Positions 10,100 to 21,259 of a stretch of 64,000 nt of DNA are shown one piece after another. Within the stretch, counting starts at the first letter, position 1. The number at the start of each line of letters is the position of its first letter. Source of the DNA: Tolypeutes matacus. Lineage: Eukaryota > Chordata > Mammalia > Cingulata > Chlamyphoridae. The stretch is taken from positions 20,195,673-20,259,672 of the forward strand of contig JAKSZT010054215.1 of assembly GCA_026826555.1 (NCBI GenBank), in the 5' to 3' direction. The position numbers and the translations under genes are program-made. The notes below the pieces were generated by a model. That model was given only the letters and a program-made list of their open reading frames with translations. It did no database searches and had not been told where the DNA came from.

Positions 10100-10935
10100 A
10101 TAACATAAAAATACTATGTATTCACCTGAAAAAATAAAACATTATAAACAAAATTGAAGCCCTCTGTGTATCCTTCTCTCCCTCAAAGACATACACACTA
10201 CTCAAATTTGGATTGTGTTATTCTCGTAAATATGATACTAATCTAAGTATATAATTTATTATATAAATTAGAGTAGATGTATTATATTAATATATGTGCA
10301 TATTCCTTAGTAATAAATACTGCAGCTTTTCAAGTATTTAAACTTTGTAATAGATATCACAACCGTACTTATCCTTATGCATTTTGCTTTTTTGTTTTAC
10401 AATCTTGGTTAAACCATGTAATATTTCTCTGTATGAGTAAACCACAATTCATATATCCATTCTCTTTGTTGATGGACATTTGGGTTGTTCCCAAATTCTT
10501 TTGCTATTAAAAACAGTGCTGGGGGATGGATGTGGCTCAAATAGTTGGGCGTCCATCTCCCATATGGAGGGACCCGGATGTTATCCCCGGGACCTCCCGG
10601 TAAAAGTTAAAAAAATAAAAATAAAAAAACAGTGCTGTGATGAACAATCTTACACACATGCCCTTATATTCAGGGACTTGAATTTCTCAGTGTCCTTTGG
10701 ACTAGAGCTGCTGGGGTAATATGTACATTTTCAGCTTCATGAGGCTCTCTCCAAAATGATTGTGTTAATGTTCACTGAAAACAGCATATTAGAGTCCCAG
10801 TTGCTCTTTAGGTTTATCAACACTTGGTAATATCAGGCTTTGGGGTTTCTGACAGTCTGATGGGGATGAACTGATATTTTATTGTGGTTTTGATTTGAAT
10901 TTCTACAGTTACTATTGAGGGAAAAACCTATTGTC
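10100..10935 (-). mobile_element. L1M-type LINE 3' region, antisense, split by a SINE
   Basis: The block tgttgatggacatttgggtt, then gctattaaaaacagtgctg / tgatgaacaatctta, is the conserved antisense L1 ORF2 C-terminal signature (compare 32285 and 37690). Reading frames are broken. The SINE at 10521-10624 interrupts it. Left boundary approximate. Confidence 0.7.
10521..10624 (+). mobile_element. DAS-type tRNA-derived SINE
   Basis: Head gggggatggatgtggctcaa and the same anticodon-arm region as 7888-7980 (gtccatctcccatatggagg), then an A-rich tail of aaataaaaataaa type. Duplicated aaaaacagtgct at 10509-10520 and 10625-10636. The B-box is damaged (atgttatcc). Confidence 0.93.
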
Positions 10936-11256
10936 TTTTTACAAAACAGAGCTAATGCTTAGGGAATAACACCTTCTTGTCAGATTTCCAACACTTCATT
11001 GACAGTCTCAACATTTCTTATTATCTTTGCAGGATCAAATTTAATTAGGCTGTTGATTTCATTATTACTGAAGGCAAAACTTCAGCGTTCTGAGTTACTT
11101 GCCCCGAAATAGAAGAAACTATAGAATTATAGTACAGTTTTCAAAAGTCTTTCTATTCTATAGATTTTTTAAAATCTTTTGGGGAAAGTATGGTGTAGAA
11201 ATTGTGGTTTGGAGAAACCATGATGTAACATTTTATTTACCTCTCTAAAAATTAGT

Positions 11257-11293
11257 TTGTGTGTGTGTGTGTGTGTTTGTTTGTTTGTTTGTT
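11257..11293. repeat. (TG)n then (TTTG)n microsatellite
   Basis: About ten TG units followed by four TTTG units. Likely length-variable. Confidence 0.95.
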
Positions 11294-11541
11294 TTTCAGT
11301 TTGGGAATAAAGGTTGGGGGTAAGTGAGATTTTATTCCCCCTAGCCTTAGAATCATTATTTATGACTTCTTTTCTCTTCCCTCCTCATCAGTTAGTACTC
11401 GATTTTTACATGTATAGCCAATTTGCAAACTTTTGAGAAAATGTTCAGGCTGTGAAATGCAGGTTATATAGCTCTGGCTTCAGGGAGTGCAGGGAGGTTT
11501 CTGGAACCAAGCTGAATCTGGCTAGAGCCCATTCTGTAGAG

Positions 11542-11713
11542 CAATGGTTCTCAAATGTTAGCATCAGAATCCCCTGGAGGACTTGTCAATACACAGACTG
11601 CTGGGCCCACCCCGAGTTCCTGACCAGCAGGTCTGGGCTGAAGCAGAGAATCTGCATTTCTGACAAGCGCACAGGTGATGCTGATACTGGGGGCCACACT
11701 TTGAGAATCATTG
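11542..11713 (+). mobile_element. MER5A hAT-Charlie MITE, complete
   Basis: Begins caatggttctcaaatg and ends ttgagaatcattg, near-perfect inverted ends. The interior (catcagaatcccctggagg, ctgctgggcccacccc, gaatctgcatttctgaca) follows the MER5A consensus order. The 8-bp flanks ctgtagag and ctttatag match at 6 of 8. Length 172 is close to the usual 189. Confidence 0.9.
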
Positions 11714-11721
11714 CTTTATAG

Positions 11722-14054
11722 GAGCTTACCCCCAAAACTGGGAGGTCCTGGACCAGGAAGACGCTCTCAGAGCAAGGATCAAGTCCAGACCTAGGGCTGA
11801 TATGTAATATTACAACCTCCAAGTCTGGCCAGTAGGCATGTTGGGTGGCTTCTGTTTCCTCCTTGGTGATTTCAGCTTATTTTAAAGTAAGCATGTGTTT
11901 TTAAACATTAATGGCAAGAGCTAATAAAACTGAGGCCTTCAGGGCCTCATATATTTGCATTCAATATAAATAGATATTTTGGATTAATTTTTTTTAATCT
12001 AGCAGAGTTTACTACACGATACCAATATTACAGGTAAGAGTGTTTAGGCTGATAGACTTTGAGGAATGCACCTGTATGTATGGTGTGCAAACTATTTCTA
12101 AGATTAGAATACTCATGTGTTCATTTATCATTAGCAAACATTTAGAAATCCCCTTCTGTTTGCCAGGTTATAAAGGATGATTCACACAGTTTTTAAAAGG
12201 AGGGACAGGCATGTTATGATAGACACATCTGGAAATGCCGTTACAAAGGACAGCTTTGACTTATTTAGATAAATGAACAAATACATTTTTGCTCATATGT
12301 ATGGATATGGATATATATGCATATAATTCAGCCCATATGTGTATAGATCGCTTGAACAATTAAGCTATCACAATCAAGATAATTTCTTTCTGTGGATGGA
12401 AAAGCAAAAATAAAAAATAATTGGGAAGAGATACATGGTACGGGAGAGTAATTCTAGGATGTAGTTAAAGGTCTGTGTTTTAACTTGGGCAATATGTATT
12501 CCAGTCTTTCTTGATAAACATCTGTGACACTGACTATATAACTTTTATGCTGGTGTATATATTCTATATCTATCACAATTAAATGCTTTAAATATGGATA
12601 AAGTTAAGACCAAATTATTTGAATCATTTTCTTTCATATTGCAGATATTTCTTTAAGGGAATTATGCTTACTTATTAAAGTTGTTATATTTACATATGTG
12701 GCATGCATGAATATAAAATTTTTTAAGTATGGACTAAAAATGTAAGGGGATAAAGTATTGTCTTTATAGTCTCTATTTTCATAAATAACTGACCTTTTAT
12801 GGGAGAATTTATTTAAGCTCTTTTAACTTTACTATCAGGGAAGTTTGCCTTGCTTCAAGTTCCAATTTTTCTTTTCTATTTCAGAAGGCATATAAAGACT
12901 CATAATCTGAAGAAGATATGGGTAATTGCATGTACTTCTGATATCACTAGCATTTCATTTCATTCTAATAGAATTTTAATAATTGATTTCTTTTTAATAC
13001 TATGCTCAAAAAAATATATTATTCCCTTATGTAAGGATAGTTTGTTTTCAGTGTCTTTCCAAAGACTTTGTCTGAACTTATATTATACATAATGGGAATG
13101 AAAACCAGGAATAGCTTGAGGGGAAAAATAAGAACTAGGATCAAGGTTTCAAAATATTATGAAAAGGAAATAATAAAAAGCGATGTTTCCCCTTTATGTT
13201 GATCTTCTTGTTCCGCTTCCTCATCCTGCATTCTTGCTGGAATGTTCTGAAGCCTGGGCCCTTGGTGACCTCCACACAGAAGGTTACAATTATCAGTCAG
13301 ATGCAGCAGTCCAGGAGCCATTGATGGGCTTCGGTGAAAACAGACAAGGCAAAGATAACCTCCAAAAGAATTTCCATTTTATTTAATTGTCATTCTCTTG
13401 GAAGGAAAGTTTAATCTGAAACTTCCAGATTCTGACTTCTGAGGTGGTTTAAAGTAGTGGAAAAAACATGAACTTTGGAATCAGACAATGTACAAACCCC
13501 CTCCCTGCCCTTCCTGTCCATATTGTAATTCATCCAATCCAAGTTAACCATACATCTGCGAGAATGTTCTTCCGTCTGTAGAATGGATAACATAGGTCAG
13601 CAGATTTTGAAAATGACACAAGAGAACATATGAGAAAACGTGAGACAAGTTATTGGTGCCTAGAAAATGTTAGTTCCCTTCTCTTCCCCTTGTTGGTTAA
13701 GCAGGTGCTAGTCCAGGGCTGTGTTGCCTGGAGTTGTCTTTGCAAGGCAGGAATTTTATGTGCTGCTAACCATGTTTGGTGACATAGCCCTTCCTTCTAG
13801 ATGTCCTCCACATAAAAAGGCAACATTAAATGAAGAGAGAGATACTCAGAGATATACTCAGGATATATCTCATGTATTGAGTGTCCAGTGGATAAAAATA
13901 ACATGGAAATAGATTCTTAAAGCAAACTGGACTGTTGTGCTGGATGCTCATTTTGGGGGTCAAAGTGAGAAGCAAGGCCACTCCGCTGGGACTGGAGAAG
14001 CCACACTGAGCTGGTCTGCTCTGTCCTGCTGATGCATCTTTCCCTTTTGAGCCT
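11722..14054. other. Mostly unique AT-rich DNA
   Basis: No gene was supported. A weak MIR-like trace (tggaatcagaca, then tagaatggataacat) lies around 13450-13590. An L2-like trace around 12120-12230 is too diverged to call. The frames at 12850, 13183, 13721 and 13826 lack any recognisable domain. Confidence 0.5.
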
Positions 14055-14482
14055 TGAACTGGGTTGAATAATGTCCCCCCAAAATTCACGCCAACCCGGA
14101 ACCTCAGAATCTGACTTTATGTGGAATAGGGCCTTTGCAAATTAAAATGAGGTCAGACTGGGGTAGAGTGGGCCCTAATCCAATACAAGGGTGTCCTAAT
14201 AAGAAGAGGGAAATTTGGATGCAAAGAAACACACACAGAGAAAGACACCATGTAAAAACAGCCAGAGATTGGAGTGATCCATCTGCAGGTTTAGGAACAC
14301 CTGAGCTACTCAAAACTGGAAGAGGCAAGGAACCCATCTTACCCTCGAGGCTTTGGAGAGAGCATGGCCCTGTCAACACCATGATTTTAGACTTCTTGCC
14401 TCCAGAACTGCAAGCGAATAAGTTTCTGTTGTTTTAAGCACCCCCAGTTTGTGGTTTCTGGTTATGGCTGCCCAGAGGCACT
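14055..14482 (+). mobile_element. MLT1-type MaLR LTR, sense
   Basis: Follows the MLT1 LTR plan: gttgaataatgtccccccaa at the start, tgggccctaatccaatac, then gtgtcctaataagaagag, ttttagacttcttgcctcc, a gcgaataag poly(A)-signal region and ttctgttgttttaagc. A placental-era solo LTR. Frames in it on both strands are chance. Confidence 0.85.
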
Positions 14483-14630
14483 ATTGCAACCCCGACCCTG
14501 ACATCCTTTGGTCCTAGAGCTCATGGTTCTCAGTTCTCCCAGTACCTTGCATAGGACCCGATAGTTGAATGAATGGCCTGTGGTTTGCCCCAGCAAGCCT
14601 GCTGATGTTCTTATATTTTGCTAATACCCT

Positions 14631-15060
14631 TGTATTAGGGTTCTCTAGGGAAACAGAATCAACAAGAGATATCTGTCAATAATATGAGATTTTATAAATC
14701 TCTCTCACGTGGGGATGCACAAGTCCAAGTTCCACAGGCAGGCTGCAAACCAGGAGCTCCAATGAAAGTCCTTGATGAGTTTCTGGGAGAAGTTGGCTAT
14801 CCAAAAACGAGCTGGGAAATTCTCTCTGAATGTTGAAATCACTTCCCCTTTTAAGGCATTCAACTGATAGGATAAAGTATCACTCATTGCTGACAGCAAT
14901 CTTCTTGATTGATGTAGATGTAATCACCTATCTATGCCGTAATCTCACTGGTGACTAGAGTCCATAAATGTCCTTGTATTGCAGTTAGCCCAGTGCTGGC
15001 TTGACCAAACACCTGGGCACAATTACTTGACCAAGTTGACACATTAGCCTAACCACCATA
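14631..15060 (-). mobile_element. Solo MLT2-like ERVL LTR, antisense
   Basis: Opens tgtattagggttctctaggg and ends caccata, the reverse complement of an ERVL LTR of TATGGTGG...CCCTAATACA form. A perfect 5-bp duplication, accct (14626-14630 and 15061-15065), marks both ends, as expected of retroviral integrase. Contains gaccaagttgacacattag, the MLT2 5' signature in reverse. No internal region. Confidence 0.85.
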
Positions 15061-15317
15061 ACCCTCAAAGAAGGATTATGTTTCTGGAGGCTGAATGAAG
15101 GGCTGAACAGAAGAACAATACCCAGGGCCCTTGTCTACTTGCTTCATTTTCTTTTTAATTCATTCACTGAGGTTTTTGTTTGCCATTCCTTCTTAATTAG
15201 TCAGGTCCCAAGGATGCAGGGAACGTCAGCGTGCCTTGCCTTTACTGTGGGCAGCACGGCACTCACCCAAGATGGACAGGAGGGCCATTTCAAAGCAGTT
15301 TCCAGACAGCAATGAGT

Positions 15318-15420
15318 TAACACTGCAGTCATGCCTGCTCTGTGCCAGGCATGCTTCTAAGCACTTTACATTGTTTTTAGTGCATGGACTTTTCTCAGGT
15401 ATTAGGATAATGATGAAGAC
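15318..15420 (-). mobile_element. MIR fragment, antisense
   Basis: gctctgtgccaggcatgctt and aagcactttacattg fit the MIR 3' part in reverse. Short, so uncertain. Confidence 0.5.
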
Positions 15421-15544
15421 TTGGAATGACTAAAACATTCTCCTGGAATCAAAATATTCTAGTGTTCAAGTGAAACATGCACAATCATGAGGTCTTTCCA
15501 GGCAGACTCCCCACCATTAAAGTTCATTAAAGCTCATATATCTA

Positions 15545-15956
15545 AACATATATATATGTAAATATTAAGAGATTTATTATAGGCATTGGCTCACATGACT
15601 ATCTGGGGTTGGCAAATCAAGATGCCGTGGGATGCAAGCCATGAGTTGGAAATTCCAATGAGGGTGACGTTGAATTCCCCAGGGGAAAAGGGCTGGCTGA
15701 AGTAGAGATAGAAATCCTTCTTTCTGATTTGCAGGAATCCTCAGTTCTCTCTTCAAGGCCTCCAACTTGTATGAGGAGACTCCTGTCATTGCTGAAGGCA
15801 GTCTTCTTTGTTGATTGTAGATATAATCAGCCATAGATGTACTGATTTAAATCCATCTACGAAATAGCCTCTCACTACAACCAGACCAGTGCTTGCTTGA
15901 CCAAACAACTGGACCCAATAACCTAGTCATGTGGACTCCTGAAATTAACCATCACG
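15545..15956 (-). mobile_element. MLT2-like ERVL LTR, antisense, second copy
   Basis: Contains gagatttattataggcattg near the start, then cttgaccaaacaactggac, and ends aaattaaccatcacg. Same orientation as 14631-15060 and about 490 bases away; the DNA between them has no retroviral genes, so two separate solo LTRs is the simplest reading. The start merges with an AT microsatellite. Confidence 0.75.
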
Positions 15957-16055
15957 GAGCCCAAAATGTATGGATTGTCTATGGAATTCTGTAATAACTT
16001 GAGTGACATACAATTGTAGGAAGTAAGCAAGTACTGAAGTGATTCATAATAAAAG

Positions 16056-16345
16056 CAACTGACATTTATTGAGTGCCTATTATGTGTCAGGCATTATGAT
16101 AAGCATTTTACCTGTTTTATCTCACTTTATGCTCACAACAACCTTATAAAGTACTATGACATGAAATCCTAGATAGCAGAACTGCAGGGTAAAGTCTTTA
16201 TAATCATCCATCTGATTCCACATTTCCTTAATGAAGAAATCAATCTGCAGACAGCCAGATTGAGTTGTCCAAAGTCAGGAGAGTAAATGGTGATGGAGTT
16301 GGGGCTGGACTTGGATATTGTAATTTGAATTCCAATGTTCTTTCC
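16056..16345 (-). mobile_element. MIR SINE, antisense
   Basis: Starts gacatttattgagtgcctat, then tatgtgtcaggcattatgat and ctcacaacaaccttataaag. The 5' half is diverged. Uncertain beyond about 16260. Confidence 0.7.
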
Positions 16346-16614
16346 ATTATACTCCATTGTCCTTAAGAGTATCTTTAGAGCTGTCTCCCTTTAATTAATT
16401 TACATATTTCTGGGACTCTGTGTATGAAGAAAGAGGATATTAATGATGAATTGACTGCTACCTCTACTGCAACTACAACACAAGCCCCAAACTTTTCTAC
16501 CAGGGGCCCAGTCTCCCTCTCTAATTGTATCTCCTACCATTCTTTTATAAGCATTTTCTGCCCTAATCAAGCCTGAACAAACATTGTACACTCCTAAATG
16601 TCATCTACACGGCT

Positions 16615-16870
16615 AATTCAAGGTCCAAGTCTTATCCCATGTCTTCCAAGATACCCTCCTTGGCTACTGTCCCCATTTATCTTACCATTGTCAGAAAGCC
16701 TACAACTTATAGGGTCTCTGCTACTCATTTGCACTGGGTACATACTCCTTTGAATGGTTCCTTTTTATCTTATGCTTGTATGTCTTGTCTTCCTGAGTGA
16801 GTTGCCACTTGAAAGCATCCCCTTCATGTCCTATACATAGTCCCTTAAATACATAATAGGTATTTAATGA
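16615..16870 (+). mobile_element. L2 LINE 3' end
   Basis: The protein-poor 3' tail of L2 is recognisable: accctccttggctactgtcc, then acatagtcccttaaatacat and ggtatttaatga. Confidence 0.55.
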
Positions 16871-18719
16871 TTTTTTTTGTCTGAGGACAGATTTTTTTCA
16901 GCTCCTTTCTCATTAGGTTTTCTTTTATTCTTTCTAAGAAATCTGATTCGATAGCCCATGAGATCCTTAGGAGAAGGGAAAGGATCACATGTGGTTTAAA
17001 ATAAATGTGGTTTGTATTTCATCTTGACTGTGTCTCTTCTCATCTTTTACACTGACGAGCTCTGAGGCGGCAGCATTTCCAGTGTCTGGTCATCTTTTTT
17101 AGTGTTGGGGGTTCTTTATCTTCCATGATCGCCTGGTGGCAAGTTGATTTGGGGCATATTGGATCATTCAGCTCCTCCTGTGACCTCTTGTTAAATTGAA
17201 AGAACACTGAGTACTTAGAATTATTTAAAACAATGTCATTCTCTAGAGAAGGGTGCGACTGGGTTTTTGGTATTTTACTTTAACAATTTTGAACCCGTCA
17301 GTTCAGAGCCATCACTTAGACAGCTGACATGGAATGGAAGAGTTTTCTCTTCCATTAAAATACTGTGTTTAAGAAACATTGGTGATTAAAGACAAATAAA
17401 AAATTAGATCCAGAAAATGTTTCCCTGGATTTTTTTTTACCAGGAAGTCAAGGGGAACCCATTTTTTCAGAGATCAGATAGCCTGCCTCCTCTCTGTTTC
17501 AGTCTGATTAAAGACTAATTTCACAGTTCCAAAGGGAAGACAACAGTTCCTGGTGGGGCCTTAGAGAATTTAGATTTAGCAGGTGGGGATACAAAGTAAA
17601 GTTTTATTGCCCCTCCATGTACACCTAGATCATGCATTCTCGTACATTCTCATGGGGACGGTATTTCAGTGGGAGTTCTTGGGGAGGAGACAATCATACT
17701 CTATAAAGCACAGATATACATACAGAACATAAACAGATATATAGTATATAAATTGTGTTAAAATTTCACCAGTAGGGCCATTAAAAAGCTAAAAAGTCTT
17801 CTGAAGGGATGATAATGGAAAACAGTGACCCAGTAAGGAGGAGGGGGAGGGTGCCCACCTAGATTATGGTTCCCACTGACGGGGGTGGGGGGGGTGGGGG
17901 GGGCAGATGGTCACCCTGAGAAGGGTCAGCTGAGTTTTGCTGGGCTAGGGAGGGGCAGCAGCTCCACCAGTAGCTATGAAGGCATGGCTCAGAGCATGTG
18001 TCCTGTTCCGTCAGGCTGCCCCGCTGGCAAGGGCAAACACAGGTCTTGTCCTTTGACCAGCTGAGTGGACTTGTGGCTCTCATGGAGAGAGAGCCAAGCT
18101 GCATGTACCCAAACGTCTCACCAGTTTTTTTGAAATACATCACTAAAAGAAAGGCACGCTTTTATATTTCATATGGTATTTCACACTATTATACTCACCT
18201 TAAATAAATCATCTAATTTATAACCTACAGACTTGATCTAATTGAGAGAACCATCTGGTTATCAAAGAAGAAAATCCCACTAAAAGGTAGTATCTGCTTT
18301 GGGGGCCCAGCCCCAAAGGATTTTTCCCATTAACCCTACCATGCCCTGGATCCACCCTCCCTTTGGCCTTCCAAGGGTGGGGTTCAGGGCAGGGACCTAG
18401 GTCTTGATTTTCCAAACCTGATGCCCAGGAAAGACAAAAGAGAACACATGTGTGCAGATGAAAGAGCTTGCCCATGACAGTTCCTGAAGGTTGTGCCTGC
18501 TGGTTTCACACCCATAACCAGCATGGCCATGTGTCCCAGTTTGACAGCCTAGTCCTTGGAACTTTGTGTCATAAAGCTATTGAAGCTTCATTGACTTGCA
18601 AAACTAAGTCCAGACTTTGTAAGCACAGCTTTTTCCCCCTCCAGCAGGAACCTGAGATATTCAAAATGAGTTTGAACTGATTGAATCTGTTTAATTGGGT
18701 AACCAGGTCATGGTTACAT
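16871..18719. other. Unassigned DNA with one G-tract
   Basis: No repeat or gene recognised apart from the G-rich run at 17881-17903. GC content rises between about 17830 and 18110. Confidence 0.5.
17881..17903 (+). repeat. G-rich tract with G-quadruplex potential
   Basis: Three runs of 5, 8 and 8 G separated by single T. Long runs can fold as a quadruplex of three or more tetrads. Confidence 0.8.
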
Positions 18720-18729
18720 AGGCATTGGA

Positions 18730-19380
18730 TTTTTTTTGTGTTTTTTTTTTTTTTTGTGGTGTAGGTGGTTTAAGTGAAGGTTTATTCAGTAGCCTTCCAG
18801 TCAACATAGTGCACAGCCATCTAAATGCAAAGGAGATAACTCAACTTTTGGTGCCTTGTCTCAAAAGACAGCCTAGGAGTAGGTGGAAGCTGAGGACCTC
18901 GGCCCTGTTTGTGATCTGAAAGGCAGGTCCTCCTTCCAGGGGCCCTAGAGCAGTTTGGTTTCCCAACTCCTTACCCTTAACTCAGAGACAGGATGCTAAA
19001 GCTGACCTTTAATTGCCTTCCAAACAAGTAAATTTCCTTCTAAAAAGTTTAGCTAGATAAGAAGAGTCCCTGATGGGAACTTCAGCACTGAGAAATGCAT
19101 TTAGTAGATGTGAGCAATCAGGACAAGCTGGGGACAGACACAGTCCAAGGGTGGACACACATCCTCTCTGTAGGTGAACGATGGCCACAGACCCAGGTGG
19201 GATTCCAGGATCTGAGGCTTGGGTGGCAGAGTATTGGCTCCCTTAACCATTTGCATGACAGCAACCTTGGCGTTAGGCCAGAGGTGTTGCTTCCTCATGG
19301 AAGGCATCTCAGACCCCAGGTTCCTGGTGAAATTGTAGTTGGGGACGCCTGACAGCACTTTGTAAGTAAGCAATAAAATG
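18730..19380 (-). pseudogene. Retrocopy-like segment with A-tail, parent unknown
   Basis: On the minus strand a 17-A tract (18738-18754) follows AATAAA (about 18782-18787) by some 27 bases, the layout of a processed transcript. Upstream is a 90-codon frame (19101-19373) with no recognised domain. Left flank aggcattgga (18720-18729) resembles agacattgga at 19792-19801 (9 of 10), which could be a target duplication and would extend the insert to about 1.06 kb. The parent gene was not identified; it could be an unrelated SINE or a chance T-run. Confidence 0.3.
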
Positions 19381-20094
19381 ACTCTTCCTTAGGGCTTGTT
19401 TTAGTTAAGGAGACAGAAGCTTCTGTTATCCTAGATAGAGGATTTCAGTTAGTCACAAAAAGGCCTCTCTAAGTCAAATTCATCTAGAACTACAATTACC
19501 TTGAGATTTTTCAGAACAGCATCACATCATCATAGCTGAAGGCTGTCCTGCACAAAGGCATGACATGGTGGGGTGCTGAGAGCCCGGAGGGGTCTTGACC
19601 TTGGCTCTGCCCCCTAAGGCTCATAATTCACTGCTTTTAGTTTCAATTCCTTCTTCTCTCCAGCCCTTACTACCATTCAAGATTGTCTTCAAAATAAGGT
19701 GAGATTATTTGTATAAAAGAAAATAAAATCCTGTATTTTATGCATGAGTGTTCTGTAAAGCCACAACTTCTGTAATTTAAAAAAAAGAAAAAGACATTGG
19801 AGAAGATATGGCAGGAGCATGAGGGTTAGAATTTTGGAGGCAGGACCCTTTTTGTTTTTAACCTTTCTTTTTCTCCAAGTTTTCTTTAATGATTAGAAAA
19901 AGTTGTTTGTTAGTTATAATGACACATCTATTCAAACCTAAAATAGTGAACATTATATTTATCTTTTATGCCAGAATTAAATTTTGTTTGTGATCAAAAA
20001 AAGTTAATGTACATGAAAACACCCTGAGAACCCTGAAGTGCTAATTAGTTATAAGATGATGGCGATGATTAGTTTATATTTTTAGAACAGAATG

Positions 20095-20592
20095 GTAGCT
20101 ATTATTTTTTAAGCCTGTGCTCTGAGCCAGCCGTTGTGTTAAGCACCTTGTATGCGTTATCGAATTTTTTTTTTAATTTTTTTTTATTGTGGGTAAAAAT
20201 CAAAATTTTCACAATACATACCAACATTTGCAAAATGATATGTAAATGTATATGCATATATGTGCATTTGCTTACAAAAATGTTATTTATATATATATAT
20301 AAATATATTTTAAGAGGTGCTTAGATACCCAAAATATTACACAGAACCCACTGGGATTCCCATGTTGCCCACCTCCCACACCTCCCACCACATCCCACAC
20401 AAACATCTCCCACATTATCGAATTTAAACTTCACAGCCTTGAGATTGATACTACTATAATTCCCATTATACAGGTGCAGTGATTGAGACAAGGAAAGGTT
20501 AAGTAACTTCTCTAAGACCACCCAGCTCATAAGTAACAGCGTCAGGATTTGAATCCAGAATATCTGACCTCAAGGACTGTACATTCAACCAG
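20095..20592 (-). mobile_element. MIR SINE, antisense, interrupted by an L1 fragment
   Basis: Outer parts read tctgagccagccgttgtgtt and gatttgaatccagaatatct with ggttaagtaacttctctaag, MIR in reverse. Bases 20168-20414 are a later L1 insertion. Confidence 0.8.
20168..20414 (-). mobile_element. Truncated L1 3' end inserted in MIR
   Basis: Duplicated ttatcgaattt (20157-20167 and 20415-20425) brackets 247 bases. It starts T-rich (antisense tail) and ends with gggattcccatgttgcccac and cccacacctcccaccac, the same 3'-UTR block as at 710-760 and 57620. Strongly 5'-truncated. Contains an AT palindrome around 20284-20310. Confidence 0.85.
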
Positions 20593-20849
20593 TGGTCCAC
20601 AGTAGCTCCATCCCATCCCAAAGTAGCCAATCCACGCACGGGAACCAAGCAGTGTCTCTAAGCTGGGAATGTCTTCCCCTTCTATTGCACCACTGTCCTG
20701 CACCAAAATGAATCTCAATCCATGCCTGTTCAATGGCAAATTATTTCTGAAGTCAGTACTCAGTGCTGCTGAGGCTGAAGGAGGGCAGTCACTTGGACAT
20801 CATGGTGACAGGAGTATTAGAATATTCTGGAGAGTGAGTTGGCAGTCAA

Positions 20850-21250
20850 GGACCTTTTAAAAAATTCATACCCTTGAGCCAGTAAGTCCTGTTTAGGAAT
20901 ATATACTAAAGAAATAACCAGGATTCATGTCTACTAAAAGATTATATGTATTTGCATAGAACTTCAAACTATACAAATATACAATAAAAGGGGAAATTTT
21001 AATTCATGATTTATCCCTATGATAGAATGTAGTCAATAAAATGTCATGTGTTCACAGAATAATAGCATGAGAAAATATTTATATTTCAAATTAAAACCAG
21101 GGATAAAATAGTGTAAGAGTACCGTCCTAGTATTTTTTAATATGTGTATACATTTATACAATAAAATGTGAACAGTATATATGAGTAGAGGCATTATGGA
21201 ATGTTTTGTCTTTTATTCATGCTTTACATATTCCAAATTTATTCTATCAG
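20850..21250 (+). mobile_element. Old L1/HAL1-like 3' region, sense
   Basis: catacccttgagccagtaag, tactaaagaaataacca and, at the end, ttccaaatttattct follow the order of L1M/HAL1 3' ends. Very diverged. Confidence 0.5.
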
Positions 21251-21259
21251 TATAGTTTT

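Noticed and set aside
11257..11293. Repeat array of the CRISPR kind
   Set aside because: It is a TG/TTTG microsatellite with no spacers. No regularly spaced repeats exist anywhere in the window.
14626..15956. A provirus with two LTRs
   Set aside because: Only about 490 bases lie between the two LTRs, with no gag, pol or env traces, and the first LTR has its own perfect 5-bp duplication.
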